Source of the DNA: Skeletonema tropicum
Lineage: Eukaryota > Bacillariophyta > Thalassiosirophyceae > Thalassiosirales > Thalassiosiraceae
NCBI GenBank assembly: GCA_037178625.1
Contig: CM074139.1
Span: 744,001-808,000, forward strand
DNA: 64,000 nucleotides
Direction of reading: 5' to 3'
The position numbers and the translations under genes are program-made. Numbering within the stretch: position 1 is the first letter of the stretch; the number at the start of each line of letters is the position of its first letter. Shown piece after piece: positions 52,819 through 64,000 of this stretch. Under the pieces are notes generated by a model, which was given only the letters and a program-made list of their open reading frames with translations, had not been told where the DNA came from and ran no database searches.

Positions 52819-55800
52819 TTACTCACTCCATGTCCAGTCACCATCAAACACCGGGAAGGTGCGCTTGTATTGCACTTTGAACTTGAAATGTTTTGGCCAG
52901 TCTCTCATTCGGCTGGGTGTCAAAGTCAAATTCCCAAATGAACCAGTCAAACTCCCAAGTGAACCTGAAAAAATGGCTGAACCAACAGCTGAACCAACGG
53001 CTTTAACGTCTTCCAATATTTGAGTAGTGTCGATTTCTCCAATGTCATAAGATTCCCATTCCAAAGACCCAGTGCTTTTGATGGTTGCAATAGGTCCAAG
53101 ACAAGTGCGATAGGTAGGATGGCACATGGTGAGGCCTAGTTGATAGGAAACACTATTCAGCCATGGGGACGAGCTTGGCATGCCAGAAGGCGCTAGACTG
53201 CTGGATGGTTTATCGGAAGGAACGGCAGATTCGAACGACACGGCAGATGAACTTGAAGTGGACGACGACGTAGAAACTGAGTTTGCAAATTGCTGAAGTA
53301 AGCTCAAGCCCTTGAACGCTAATGTTGAATAGTCAACAAAGTTATCGTAGAATAAATTTCCAACCATGCCGATTTCGAGGAATTCTATATGTTTCTTCAG
53401 CTTATTAACCTTTTATGAATAGAAAACAATAATTGAATATAAGTTGAACTTGATAAGTGATGGCACCAAGAATGAGCCAAATATATATCAGCAATCGCTT
53501 ACCTTGTAGTGAAGATCATGCCAGTACTGGATACACTCATAGGCATCATCAAATTCTTCGCCAGTGGATAGGTCGCTACTACTGCCAACCATCTCCTTCA
53601 GCTCCGACTCCACACATGCTTCAGGAATGGGGTTGTTAAGATCGCTTGCCTTGACATAATCCCCCATCCAATCAGGCAAAGAGTTCAGAGGCATATACCA
53701 TTCTTGATTGGCTTGACTAATGGCTTTGACTTTCAAACTACAAATCCTCTTGCCGAGCTCAGTATTCTGTTCCTTCCAGATAGGATCCTCACCTACACGC
53801 AAATCAGCACATGTCTCGTTAATGAGGTCTGCAGCCATGTTTTCCTTTTCGTAATCTTCGATCTTGTCGAGCGTTTCGTTGAGCAACCTTTTCACCCCAC
53901 TATTCCAGGCTGTATCCACACCGAATTCGGCAGTAACAACGATAGAGAGTTTGCCTTTTACTAAATCAATGGAGGGAGACACTTTCAATTTGGGATCGAA
54001 AGTAGTGCTCAACCACATTGCCTTCTTTTTTGTAGACCCATCTATTTTTTTGACAAACTTGAAACTTCCGGAAAGTCCACCGAATTTATTGACTACGTTG
54101 GAAGAGGCTCCCCATTGAACGAGCATGGAAGCTTTCATATCGAAACTTATCATCTCAGAAATCGTATTACTGAAGATTTCCACGGCGAATGTGCCCATCT
54201 CAGTCGATGCACTGTTGAGTCGACGTCCTATTCCAAACAAACTTTCAAAAGCTTCTCTGATGTCAGCCAAAACAGTAAATGAGTTGCTGAAGTCTAGGTT
54301 CTGAAAGTCTAGGTTCTTGCACATTGGGATGACAACATCACACCCGGTGGTGCCGGCAAGAGCAGGGACCTTGGACAATAGATCATTCACTGGCAGGGTG
54401 ATGTCTTCCCATTCTGCGCAGGTTGCGCTGGAAAGAGCATTAGCAATATTGCTTTTCAGGTTTTCAATATTCAGAACCTGAAAGATTTCACCCAATGACT
54501 CAACAATTGTAAAAATCTCATCCATCCCAGTTGCTTCGGAAATGCAGTTCATGTCAAGGCCACAGTCAGCAATCGAACTTGGTAAAGGAAGTGAGGAGAA
54601 AATTGTCTCAGGTAGATTTGTAAGATGTTGAGAGATATCGGGAAGCTGGGGAAGATCAAAGGAAACGTCTAACGGTAGATCAATGTTGAAGGACGGGAAT
54701 GCAGGGAAGTTGAATGAAGTCATCGAATTGATGTAGTCCATGACAGGCTGCAATACCGCCCCAACAATGGTGTTGATGGCCTCTTTAATCGTGGAGACTG
54801 CAATAGTGGGCAAGTGATGACAGATTTACAGTTCAGCAAGAAAGTTCAAATGGCAATTTCCAGCAAACGAAGATTGGTCCTTACCAATTGGCAAACCCGT
54901 GATGAAATCAATAATGTCTTGAAAGGCGTCGACCAACATATTGATGCTTAGAGTCAACTCTGCTGGAGGGAAGCAAGCTCCAAAAAACGACCCATGATTT
55001 TCGTTACACCCTTGCCAGCATTCTCCATCGTCAAGATATCGACTTGTTCCTTCTTCGTAGCTATAGTTGTCACATCTTGCCTCGTGGTAGAGCTGATCCT
55101 TTGTGTTCCCCCAGCAGTGGCGTCCATCCAAATCATAGCCTGAGTGGCACGTATTCTTGTAGCAGTATCCCATGCCAGCCATGAATCTATCCGACGGACA
55201 TTGTTGTATGCATTGCGTTGGCGCAAAATTCATGGTATCATAATTCCAGTCCGGACACTATTGTTGTGAAGTGATACAGATACGATTGAGTAAGAATGAG
55301 GCGTAACAAATCAATGTATAAAAATATAACAACGTACCCACGGTCCCCAGACATAGCCGTTGTTTATCCATCCCCAAGTCTGGGCTTTTCTGTCTGCCAA
55401 GTAGTTGTCGTTCCAGCATGCTCCAGTCAATGCATCCTCTTGGTAGTCCACGTATGAACACTTTTTCTTCATCTGATATGGAGAAACTGACCATTTTTCT
55501 TCCCACTCATTAGATTCATTCTCCCAGCATGTGCTTGGCCAACTGCCCTTGTAGTATCCAGAATCACAGTATGCGTCCCTTTGTTAAGTGAAGTTAAAAA
55601 ACAGGACAATCACTATGTCAGATAGTGACTTTGGATTACAGCAATCATTGAAACACAAAACAAGTATCTTACCCAAGTTTAGTCTCAAGATAAGGAAGTT
55701 GAAACCATGGGAGTGTCACTTCTGCATCGAGGAGGGCCCCCAGGCCCTCTAGTGGATTTAACCAATCAAGCACTGGAGTGACTTTCTCTAGAACTGCTTT

Positions 55801-58800
55801 CAAGCCATTTTGGATCATTTGCCAAGCTGTTGAGGCAAGAACATCAAGGAGGCTTTGAAGACTATCAAGAAGGCTTTCAACAAATGACATGACAGTTCCA
55901 AACGCAGTCTCTATCGGCGTTATCAAGTCACCAGCAATGTTGGTAAAAACTGATTTGGCGCATTGATTGTTGCCCAACGCACTCACGCCAGCAGCGGCTC
56001 CCGCAATAGGAGTAACGAAACGCGTATCAAAGGACTGAAAAAGGTCAAGAATCCTTCCAAAAGAGTTTTTCCAAAGTGTTCCTACAGTTTCTTGGTAGTC
56101 TTGGACTCGATCGTTGGCGGCCTGAATGGCATCATCAACAGGGCCAATGAATCTTTGGGCCACTTGGATAATTTCACCAATGTATGGTATGTTCGATCCA
56201 AGTTCAACTGCGACTACAATCCCAGCCGATAATGAACTTGCCATCTGAAATAAAGGTAAAAAGAGCGATATCATTCGTCAGGACACATTGGTTTACAGAA
56301 AGTCACATCATACATCATACGAGTGCTGTTGACACACCTCTATTTGGCCCACAGCCCATTCCATAGAATCAAGTATTTGAGTGATAGGGTATACCATTTC
56401 TACTACATGGCTGGTTACATTTGCCAAGTCAGAGGAAAGTGCTTGAAATTTCTCAGACACACACTCGGCGTTGGGAAGACCAATGTACTTGTAGATTGAA
56501 TTGGCCGAGAGCCCACCACATACACCAACACCGGTGGTACAAGCTATACTGCATGTATCCGACTCCCCATACTTTCCGTAGGTATCGTCACCGCAAAAAC
56601 AAGTTGATCCTGCTTGTAATCCAGCATATGGGTATCCCTCATTGTGACATTGATCAAGGCAGCTACTAATGGAATATCCTGAGCCAAGATTGAGCTGGAG
56701 GGCGCGATCATCTTGCGAGTCTCCAAAGCATCCAATGTTAATCCTCGGGCATGCATCAGCAGCCAAGTCCTCCATCTCAAGCATTAAGCGATGCTGAATG
56801 ACAGCTATGCGTCTTGGCACATTGGCCTTGAAACTGCTAATATTCTTCTTGTGCTCTTGTACCTTGAGTCTTCTGCCTTGGTGTTCATCATTCACCTTCT
56901 GCTTGGCTTCGTTGATTTGTTCTTGAGCCTGTTTTTTGCCCTTGGACTTGCTGTAATACATCTTCCCATCCTCTCCAATGACAAATGGCTCTTCCTGAGC
57001 TGATGGTGCTTCCCACTTTGACTTTCCATTCTTCTTGAAACCTAGGTTCTCGTAGGCTTTGTCAACTTTCTGCTGTTGCTCGTTCTTGGATTTACCTGCT
57101 TTCCCTCGAATCTCGTCTTTCTTTTCTTGGGGGAAGAAGAGAAAGGCATCCTCGATCTCATCATCTGAAAACTCGCTCTCGGATACAGCAGACTCTATTG
57201 AGCTGCCAGCGTCCAGAGCATCGTTCAAGACCTGCTCTACCTTCTCTGATCGATTGGTCAGCACTTTCTCGATGTATTTTTCCTTTGCTACCTTGAATTT
57301 GTCTGAAATGTCCTGCATTGTAGTTTGGTTCTCCTGCGAGTGATATTTAAGAGAACAGAGAACAACTTCTTGTTAGTGAAACAAAAAACGCAGCTCATCT
57401 CATGCAAATACTTCTTCTCGCAGCTTTTCTCATGCAAATGCAAATGCTTTTTGTACTCACATGTATGAACCATTCGATAGTAGATGCATCAACCCCAAGC
57501 TTTTCCTGAACCCCAAGTAAGATCACTTCAATGTCGGGCTCATTGTCCAAGTCTTCCGATGCCTCTTGAATCCCTTGCAAAACAGCCTCGCGAACTTCCT
57601 GTTCCATATTAGATTTCTTTTCACCCTTGCAAAGATTAGCCGATCCAAGTTCACAAACATTCTTCCCTTCTTGTTTCTCAATCATGAGGATTTTGGAGTT
57701 GTCAAACTGGTCGTTTGAGTCGTCCTGTATCACATAAAGTAGACGTTGAGAGTTAGACCATGTTTGTTAATCTATTTGCAATCAAATAAAACACACGTTA
57801 GCACTCACGGCAAGAACTGTCATTAGCTGATTTTTCACTTCCGTCTCCATCTTTCCATGGGACTCCTCGAACAACTCCATCGATCTGATGATGATACCAG
57901 ATGAGTAGTTGTTGTTGTCATGAACACTACTCGTCGATACAAGAGACTGTTGGGTTTCCGTGAAAAGGATCTCAGCAAAGTCTGATATATCCTCGGGAAT
58001 AAGGACGGCATTCTTTTCCTTGTCCTTGTCACTGGTGATAGGAACTTTGTTTCCCTTTTTTTTTTTAAGGGCCCTCTGCCCTGTCTTGAGAGCTGAACGA
58101 TGCTTGTAGTAAATCTCGCGATTTCTTGCGAGTATGTCAGAACGCTTCGGGGTGGAAGTTGAATCCTTTTCGTCGAGAGCACGTGTGAAGAGATCAGTAT
58201 TGTTCTTGCTCTCGTTATCGTTATCATTTTCACCATCCTCGTCAACATTGCATGAATCATCGTCCAAAAGTACATGAATGTTTCCCGATGCAAAGTCAAG
58301 GGCATCACCAGCATCCTCAAAGTTGCCCGAAAGGGAAAGGATCTCCTGTTCGAGTACACCACTCTCGTCCATCAGTGCCACGTGTGCGTCGGCTCCAGAA
58401 GCAATCGAATGGGCCATGTTTGCTGCATCCTCAACAGTGACACAATGAAGTTGCCTTCCGGAGGGAGCCCTGATGAGTTCAGCGGAGTAGAGATCACCGG
58501 TGGCCCTCGTGCTCATATCACGTCCATTTTTGTCGGTGAGATGAGCCGTACCGGTGCTGTCGACTTGGACTCCCCTGTGAAGTATTTCGTGAGATGAAAT
58601 GATACACAAGACAAATAATAACATGTGAGACAAAAAATAGTGCACCCAATACCATACAGAGAAAGAGAATATTCTCAAATAATAAAACACTCACGTGACG
58701 ACGCTGTCCGTGATAGAATTCTGCAAGTTTGTCTCGCTTTCGGTGATGGCAAAATAGCTGGTAACGCCAGTGGCGATAGCCATTAGTGCCAGCAAGCAGA

Positions 58801-59294
58801 CAAGGACGAGGAGTTTGATGCCCATTTTGGAGAGCTGGGATTGATGGAAGACACAGTAACGAGTATGAGAGATGATATGGTGCAATGTATTCATATTGCA
58901 TCAATTTATCTGCATAACAAACAAAACCAAAACTTACCTTCAACGAAAGTTCTGCATTGCGATTTGCGAGGTCCTCATTATCAGCCATGGCATTAGCCAT
59001 ATCTCCAATCATTTCCCCCATCCTCCCCTCATTTGGATCAACACTGTACCGTCGCCGAAGTGTGGATCGTTGTCGTGAAAACCAGCTCTCTCGGCGTCTT
59101 CCATTACCATTATGATTACGACGGTACGCCCCGGTGCCGAAGCGAACGCTCCTAGTGCTCGTGGAGACAGTGTTTGGGGCATTGTTCTCAGTCTCAGCCA
59201 CCGGGATGGCAGCTTCTGCGTCAAGATCCGCGTCTACGAGGGCGGTACCTTCTCCGATGCTGCTGATGTTCGGTTGAAACTTCTTCGACTTCAT
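52819..59294 (-). CDS. Large WSC-domain membrane protein (ten exons)
   Basis: Ten exons join in frame: 59294-58938, 58834-58695, 58574-57809, 57724-57461, 57333-56338, 56244-55673, 55578-55338, 55257-54885, 54797-53503 and 53409-52819. All introns use GT and AG, are 80-130 bp, and have compatible phases. The last acceptor could alternatively lie nine bases later. The product has about 1,864 residues. A basic Ser-rich N-terminus (cytosolic) precedes one transmembrane helix (about residues 123-146, KLLVLVCLLALMAIATGV). An acidic region, Lys/Glu-rich helices and a WSC carbohydrate-binding-type domain (about 710-795, CFGDSQDD... CFCGDDTYG... VCGGLS) follow. Then come hydrophobic helices, a Cys/Trp-rich part and a Ser/Pro stretch near the C-terminus. 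Type II topology would place the WSC domain outside, suggesting a wall or surface role. The exon structure is inferred from splice motifs. Confidence 0.78.
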
Positions 59295-59429
59295 GGTTCA
59301 TGGTTCTTATTACTGTGTAAAGTTGAAGAAGCTGTGAGGAAGTGTGTACGGCCGGATGCGAATCACCATGTTATGTTTGGCCTTCCCGCGTAATTTTGAG
59401 ATGGAACGAGAAACGCAAAAAATCCATCA

Positions 59430-60440
59430 TCCACCACCACCTTTTACACCGTCACCATGATGTCCTCCACTCCTGTGGCCACAGTTAAGCGTGCATATTG
59501 AATACGCCTAGAATACTCGGCTTGATCAGTCTCATAAATCATCATATACGCGCCCATAAGCCAGGAAAACTCAGTCGATCCACCGTAAATGAATAAAATA
59601 ACGTCGCCATCGACGGCATAAAATTTACCATTTCACCTCCATTCACCCCTCCTATGGACGTTTCGGCAATGATATGTTACAAAAGAGAGTATATCCTTTC
59701 ACCACATCGATGTTATATATACATTGGGCGTCTATTTATCCTTGGGTAGTCCAAACCCATTATCTAATCGATAATCAACCACATTTCTTAAGTTAGACAG
59801 AATCTATTATTTGCTCCTTAAACGCAATGCTGAAATCAACATCGTGAAGGACCGATAACATCAAATGAGTGGTAATTTATATACCAATTGATCGTATGCG
59901 TATATTCGAATACTTCGACAAGTGGATGATGCTTTATAGTGATTACAACACATGGGAGACAGTGTTATGTATGTTGGTTTTGATGTAGGCTAAATATGCA
60001 ATGAGTTTTACTGAACAAACAAGTATTTCCTCAGAACTCATTGTTATTATCGCTCCCAAGGATGTATACTATCATAATAATTATAAGCTGTCGTTTGTTT
60101 GATCGATATGCCTCCTGTCTCCATGAACTTTCGGTTAATTGTTGCGTTTGACAGAGACGAAAAACATGTACATTTTTGTATCATCAAAGTGATGTCATAT
60201 GAGCTTCCATTCCACTCCAAGAGTCAATTAACTGTCTATTACCATATTAGAGTCGGTGGAGAGTGTTGGTTGCCTTCATTGGTGTTTTTGTCACTCCTTA
60301 TTGCAGTAGGTTCAAAGATAAAAATGAACCATTGATGGACACCGAGTTACGACGTTGAGGATGTCATTACCGGCCGAACATCGGTACACCAAGACACCCA
60401 CGCCTCCCTATGGATATATACACTCGATTGGTGGGCTGTA
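59430..60440 (+). repeat. Dispersed non-coding repeat R1, copy 3
   Basis: Matches 7780-8810 in order and orientation: the TTTTACACCGTCACCATGATG block at the start, the GTTTGATCGATAT block near 60098, the TATTAGAGTCGGTGGAGAGTG block near 60243, and CGCCTCCCTATGGATATATA near 60403. It is the most diverged copy. An open frame at 60099-60335 falls inside and is not considered a gene. Confidence 0.65.
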
Positions 60441-60566
60441 AGGCTCATGCTTTATGTCTCCATGGGTTATGCACCGGCATGACTCTCCCTCCGACATGAA
60501 CGGCAATGTTTCATTAGGAAACTTCGCGCACGAAACTTTTTATTGGAGGAATGCATCGTAGCCAAT

Positions 60567-60630
60567 GCTCCGCGTTTTCTGCGCAGGGGTCGGGTGGTAT
60601 ATGATGAAGCTACTGTAAAAAAACGCGGAG
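60567..60630. repeat. Inverted repeat GCTCCGCGTTTT / AAAACGCGGAG
   Basis: Arms at 60567-60578 and 60620-60630, the same sequence as at 7105-7179. Both loci lie within 600 bp of an R1 repeat, on opposite sides of it. Confidence 0.5.
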
Positions 60631-61414
60631 GGTTTGCCATGTACTGGTGTAATGGTAGGAGATGTTCTCCGCTGTATAGTGTCTATGGTTGAGGATTTTT
60701 TTGAAGTTTGTGCCATTGCGTGTGATTTTTGCGTGGGGTGACGGAACTTTTCGAAGTCAGGTAGGTGTCTCAATATTTTTCTAATTTAGTCGAGATTAAG
60801 TAGCGTAACATGGTGGAATGCGACATGACATGCGATCTCATCCATCTGTTTTTGGTCTAAAACATGTAAAACAAGATACTGACATTCCACTAACTTCCCG
60901 CCTAGATTTTTTAGCACAGCCTTCCCGCTCCGCCTGATTGTTTTAGAAAGAATGCATCTTGTATGGGCGACGCACATGCTACCTTAAGAAAAAATCGTAA
61001 GAAAATAAAATCGCACAAACAGACAAACTCTCATCTCCTCCACTCATTTATACTGATTCGTACGTATTACCCATACACAAGATAGAAACGGCACTCTCTT
61101 TCCCGAATTAAGAGAATAAGTAAAAATTTCACAAAAAATCCCGCGCACAATTTCGGACCTCGATTTCCACGAAAAAAATACTCCTACTGATAGATAGATA
61201 GATAAATACAAAGTTAATCAGATTAGATATCTACGATACTAAAAGGGACCTGCTTCGGTACAACGGTACGGTCTTTTCTATTGCCGAATGGCTTTCCAGA
61301 CAGCAAGACGGGACACTTCCCGTAGGAGTCAAGGACTCCTCTTAAACGCCGAAGCGTCTGTAACCAGGTGAGAGTGCTCCTGCTCCTGCGACACATAGTT
61401 GGGACTCAATTCTT
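60631..61414. other. Spacer, no gene seen
   Basis: AT-rich sequence with short GATA and TAAATACAAAGTTAATCAG stretches near 61190-61220, the latter shared (inverted) with 36460-36490. No coding support. Confidence 0.4.
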
Positions 61415-63466
61415 TCAGTCAGGGTGGTGCTGTTTCCGTTTCTTCCTCTTCGGCGGTGCGTGGCGTTGAGTGGTAGCTAACAATGTGGCCTCCCCAAAAA
61501 CTACGGACTCTGCTTTGCGTTTCTTATTCAATAGTGAATGTGTCTGTTGCAGTGGCGTGGGGTCTGTGACCAAGATTTTCCCCCGAGTTTTGGGACCTCC
61601 CGGGATAATTCGCTTGTTGTTGCGACGTCGCTTTGCGCGCTCCTTGCCTTTTGAGTGCTTGACTGCGGCAGAAGCTTTCTTTGCTGGAAGAGGTTTGATC
61701 TTAGATTGGCCATTTAGGCTCCTCCCATTGCTCTGTGTTGGGCGTTGACGCCGCCTCGATTGGACTGACCGTACTGCAGGTGGTACAGGCCTGTTGGTAC
61801 TCGCTAGCCATAACAGCATCGCCACCCTACTCCGGGTGTCTAACAGCTGGAAATCTACCTCAGTGTACGAGGAAGGACAGGGGGATCTGCTGAGCCAGCA
61901 TAGTAGCATTAGCGAGGGCAAACAACCCACAGTCGTGTCCATTGGTTTGTTTCGGTGAATTGTTGGAGGCATCTTCTAGTGACCACTCTGCTTTCCAATC
62001 GTCGCTCGGTACCCCTTGAAGTTCACTGTATTTGTCCCCCAAATACCTTAACATTGAAGTCAGATACAATTGATTACCCGGCTTCCTACCTTGGGAATCC
62101 CACAGGGTAATAACCTTTGTTTCTGTATTCGCCCTGAGTAATAGCCAGTGAGTTCTAGAGTGGTTGATCGGCACGAAGATCTCTTTCACCCCCAAAATCT
62201 TATTCTTCCTCCTTAAACTTAAACGATTTCCCCAGCGTTTAACGCCGTCAAAGTTGTAGGACGCGGAGCAGACCTGCCGTCAGCCCCCGTACGTAGTAGG
62301 GTTGACATGAAGAATGAGTTGAAGATGTAGACATGTTGCCGATTCACCTTTGGGAGGAGGACTCTGAGGAGATAGCCATTGATAACTTCATCATTGAGCC
62401 ACTGAGGGGGTCGCAAAGACCGCATTGCATCACGCCGAACCTTGTCCCCTCCTTGGAGGCATAACTGAAAATTAGCTGGCACGTCCCGCAATAGGGCTCC
62501 AACTTGACAGCGGTGTAAGTCTTCATCCGAGTTCCTTTGCAGAAGCCCAGTGCGGTCCTGTTGTTGCGGACTCACAGCCGGTGGGAGAGTTGTAGGAGGC
62601 TGAGTAGGTAGGGTGCTCGGCTGGGCTGGACGCCTTGCTTTTTTCGGGAGAAAGATGGGAGCGAGTGCTTTTGGTTTGCGCGCAGGTGCGGCAGTCTTTG
62701 AAGTACCCGGTGGCTTTGATTTGCGATCTTCTCGTTGCTTGGCACCAGTCGTGACTTGCCCAGAAGGAGGCTCTAAAAGCCCGCCTGATTCATCCCCCGC
62801 AGCTTGCCTGCTTGCTACCGCTGCGTTCAACCAGTATTGTAGTTCAGAGGTCGGTTTCCCATAGAGCTCGTCCGTCGGAATTTCAAGGAGACATCGTGCT
62901 TCAGCTGAGAGCCCATCGGATCCAAGATTAAGCTGATGTTCGATCTCTTTCAAAATCTCTTCTCTTGATGCAAGTGCTTTGGTTCCTTGCGTTCGATGAT
63001 GTTTCGTGAGATTCCTACAGATCCACTGTGTATGCGTGAGCGAGAGTAGTTTGTCCTGGAAGCCACTTGTCCAACTGTCGATGGTCAGAAACGAATGGTT
63101 CTTTAGGAGATGCTCCTTCTGCATCTGGAGAAACTCCTTGGATACTTTCCCCTCCATCACGTTTCTCCATCCAATCCTATCTAAGCTATTACCAACTCTA
63201 CGCATCTGTTGAGACATCCTCCATTCCTGACTATGCACCATGTCAACGAATAGAGTGCTGCCCTGAAGAGATATAAAAAGGGGTAGCCACTTCTGTATGC
63301 ACGTATGCGTGCAATGTCCCTCCATCCACTCTTGTAGATCGTTTATACTGTCAAGCAGTAGCCCCCTCCTAATTCTACTCTTACAGCGGTTCAGGTGATC
63401 CGCTGTTTCAAAGCAACCGCAGTTCGGACATTTATCGGAGGCATTTTTGTCATATCTAGTTATCAT
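61415..63466 (-). pseudogene. Retroelement tail: zinc-binding region plus Ulp1-like C48 protease, frameshifted
   Basis: The first frame (63466-62219) starts with a CPNCGCFETADHLNRC zinc motif typical of the segment after reverse transcriptase in non-LTR elements. It continues through a helical region and a Pro-rich linker into the start of an Ulp1/SENP cysteine protease (WLNDEVINGYLL, VYIFNSFF). Near 62260 the frame shifts. The protease resumes in 62250-61863 with IFVPINHSRTHWLLL (catalytic His), LWDSQG (Asp) and QTNGHDCGLFALANA (Gln and Cys). A second shift near 61870 leads to a basic Lys/Arg-rich tail ending at 61415. No reverse transcriptase is seen upstream of 63466, so this is a 5'-truncated, decayed copy. 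Confidence 0.7.
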
Positions 63467-63710
63467 TTGACCAGTTCCACAATACCCGGAGCATTGTTTC
63501 GCATACCACAGCGAAGCGAGCGGAGCATCTCCATGGGGAAGATGAGCCGAGCGGAGCGATACGATGTTCTAAGTGGAGCGTTGCTCTCACAGAGAACTAT
63601 ATTCAGTCTAAGTCAGATGCGTACAGTGTCGGTCCTAATAAGAAAGATATAAATATAAAATGTTTACCGAGGGACTATTGCCCAGGGGTCGAACGCTGGG
63701 TCTACCAATT

Positions 63711-63745
<35 letters not shown>

Positions 63746-64000
63746 TATTTTAATCACTATGTACTCTCTCTCTCTCTTGAGGCCTGGAGGGCATGAAGAT
63801 TGTACCTAGGAGTACGTAATTTCTACGTACCCACTTACGCTACTTCCCTTCCAATTGACGAAGACAAAGACATACATCGACCACCAATAATTCTATCTGC
63901 AGTACTTGGTAAAACACCTCCCTCCCAAATGTACCAATTTGCTGCGAACTACGTTTTGAATATGTGATTCGATTAGGAGGGTATCTCATGACTTCATTCT
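63467..64000. other. Right-edge spacer with microsatellite
   Basis: Contains GAGCGGAGC-type short repeats near 63515-63560, the GATA tract, and a CT tract near 63763. No gene supported to the window edge. Confidence 0.4.
63712..63745. repeat. (GATA)n microsatellite
   Basis: Eight uninterrupted tetranucleotide units. Confidence 0.95.

Noticed and set aside
53488..57733. Separate genes for each open frame in the WSC region
   Set aside because: Every frame ends at a GTRNGT donor and begins after an AG with matching phase, so one spliced gene is the better model.
60099..60335. 78-codon frame downstream of the WSC gene
   Set aside because: Falls within the R1 non-coding repeat and is not conserved in the other copies.
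1..64000. Complete tRNA or rRNA genes
   Set aside because: None recognised by eye; only B-box-like (52202, 52377) and A-box-like (25413) fragments were seen. A tRNA scan would be needed for a firm negative.

Overview
The window reads as nuclear DNA of a photosynthetic stramenopile, most likely a diatom. The basis is: an expanded, tandemly amplified heat-shock-factor (HSF) family; short GT-AG introns of about 60-185 bp (one near 325 bp is as I reconstruct none larger); a secreted-type leader ending in an ASAF-like Ser/Phe plastid motif on a SET-domain methyltransferase; a Copia fragment; and gene families I associate with diatoms. The species cannot be fixed from sequence alone. Starts were chosen at ATG; several long open frames only look longer because they begin at TTG or GTG.

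Region 1 (about 1-37,800) is an HSF cluster. The ancestral module appears to be: HSF-b (minus) head-to-head with HSF-a (plus), HSF-a convergent with a small secreted Cys-rich Kazal-like gene (minus), and that gene divergent from a large secreted methyltransferase-like gene (plus). Five HSF-a copies (A-E, starts 5132, 13500, 18272, 25731, 28077), one inverted diverged copy (F, 37803 minus) and two HSF-b copies (1143 and 3122, minus) are present. Only unit E keeps the complete Kazal-like and methyltransferase-like genes. The other units are cut at different points and joined to unrelated DNA, so the cluster grew by segmental duplication and then broke up. HGH1, an armadillo-type chaperone gene, lies between unit E and copy F.

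The duplicated modules supply empty sites that date insertions. A 1,390-bp TTAA-flanked piggyBac-like non-autonomous element sits in the HSF-b/HSF-a promoter of unit A. A complete 3,229-bp hAT element with a spliced transposase and a perfect 8-bp target duplication sits in the same promoter of unit B. A Helitron-like 3' end (hairpin plus CTAG) abuts unit C. A Copia fragment lacking reverse transcriptase is fused to the HSF-b start region in unit D, and a 42-bp tRNA-like insertion lies beside it.

Region 2 (about 38,000-41,500) is transposon-rich: a dispersed non-coding repeat, a second Helitron-like end, a TIR element packed with GAATCCTAGGATTC palindromes, and an internally deleted hAT derivative.

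Region 3 (41,771-59,294) is mostly single-copy genes: a METTL-type methyltransferase; an unusual chromodomain/SUMO-motif/RBR ubiquitin ligase carrying an in-frame UAG that is also present in a nearby partial duplicate; a plastid-type SET methyltransferase; a tandem RING-CH gene interrupted by an in-frame UAA; and a 10-exon gene for a roughly 1,860-residue WSC-domain membrane protein. Two small inverted-repeat elements lie between them. Region 4 (59,400-64,000) holds another copy of the dispersed repeat, a decayed retroelement tail with an Ulp1-like protease, and microsatellites.
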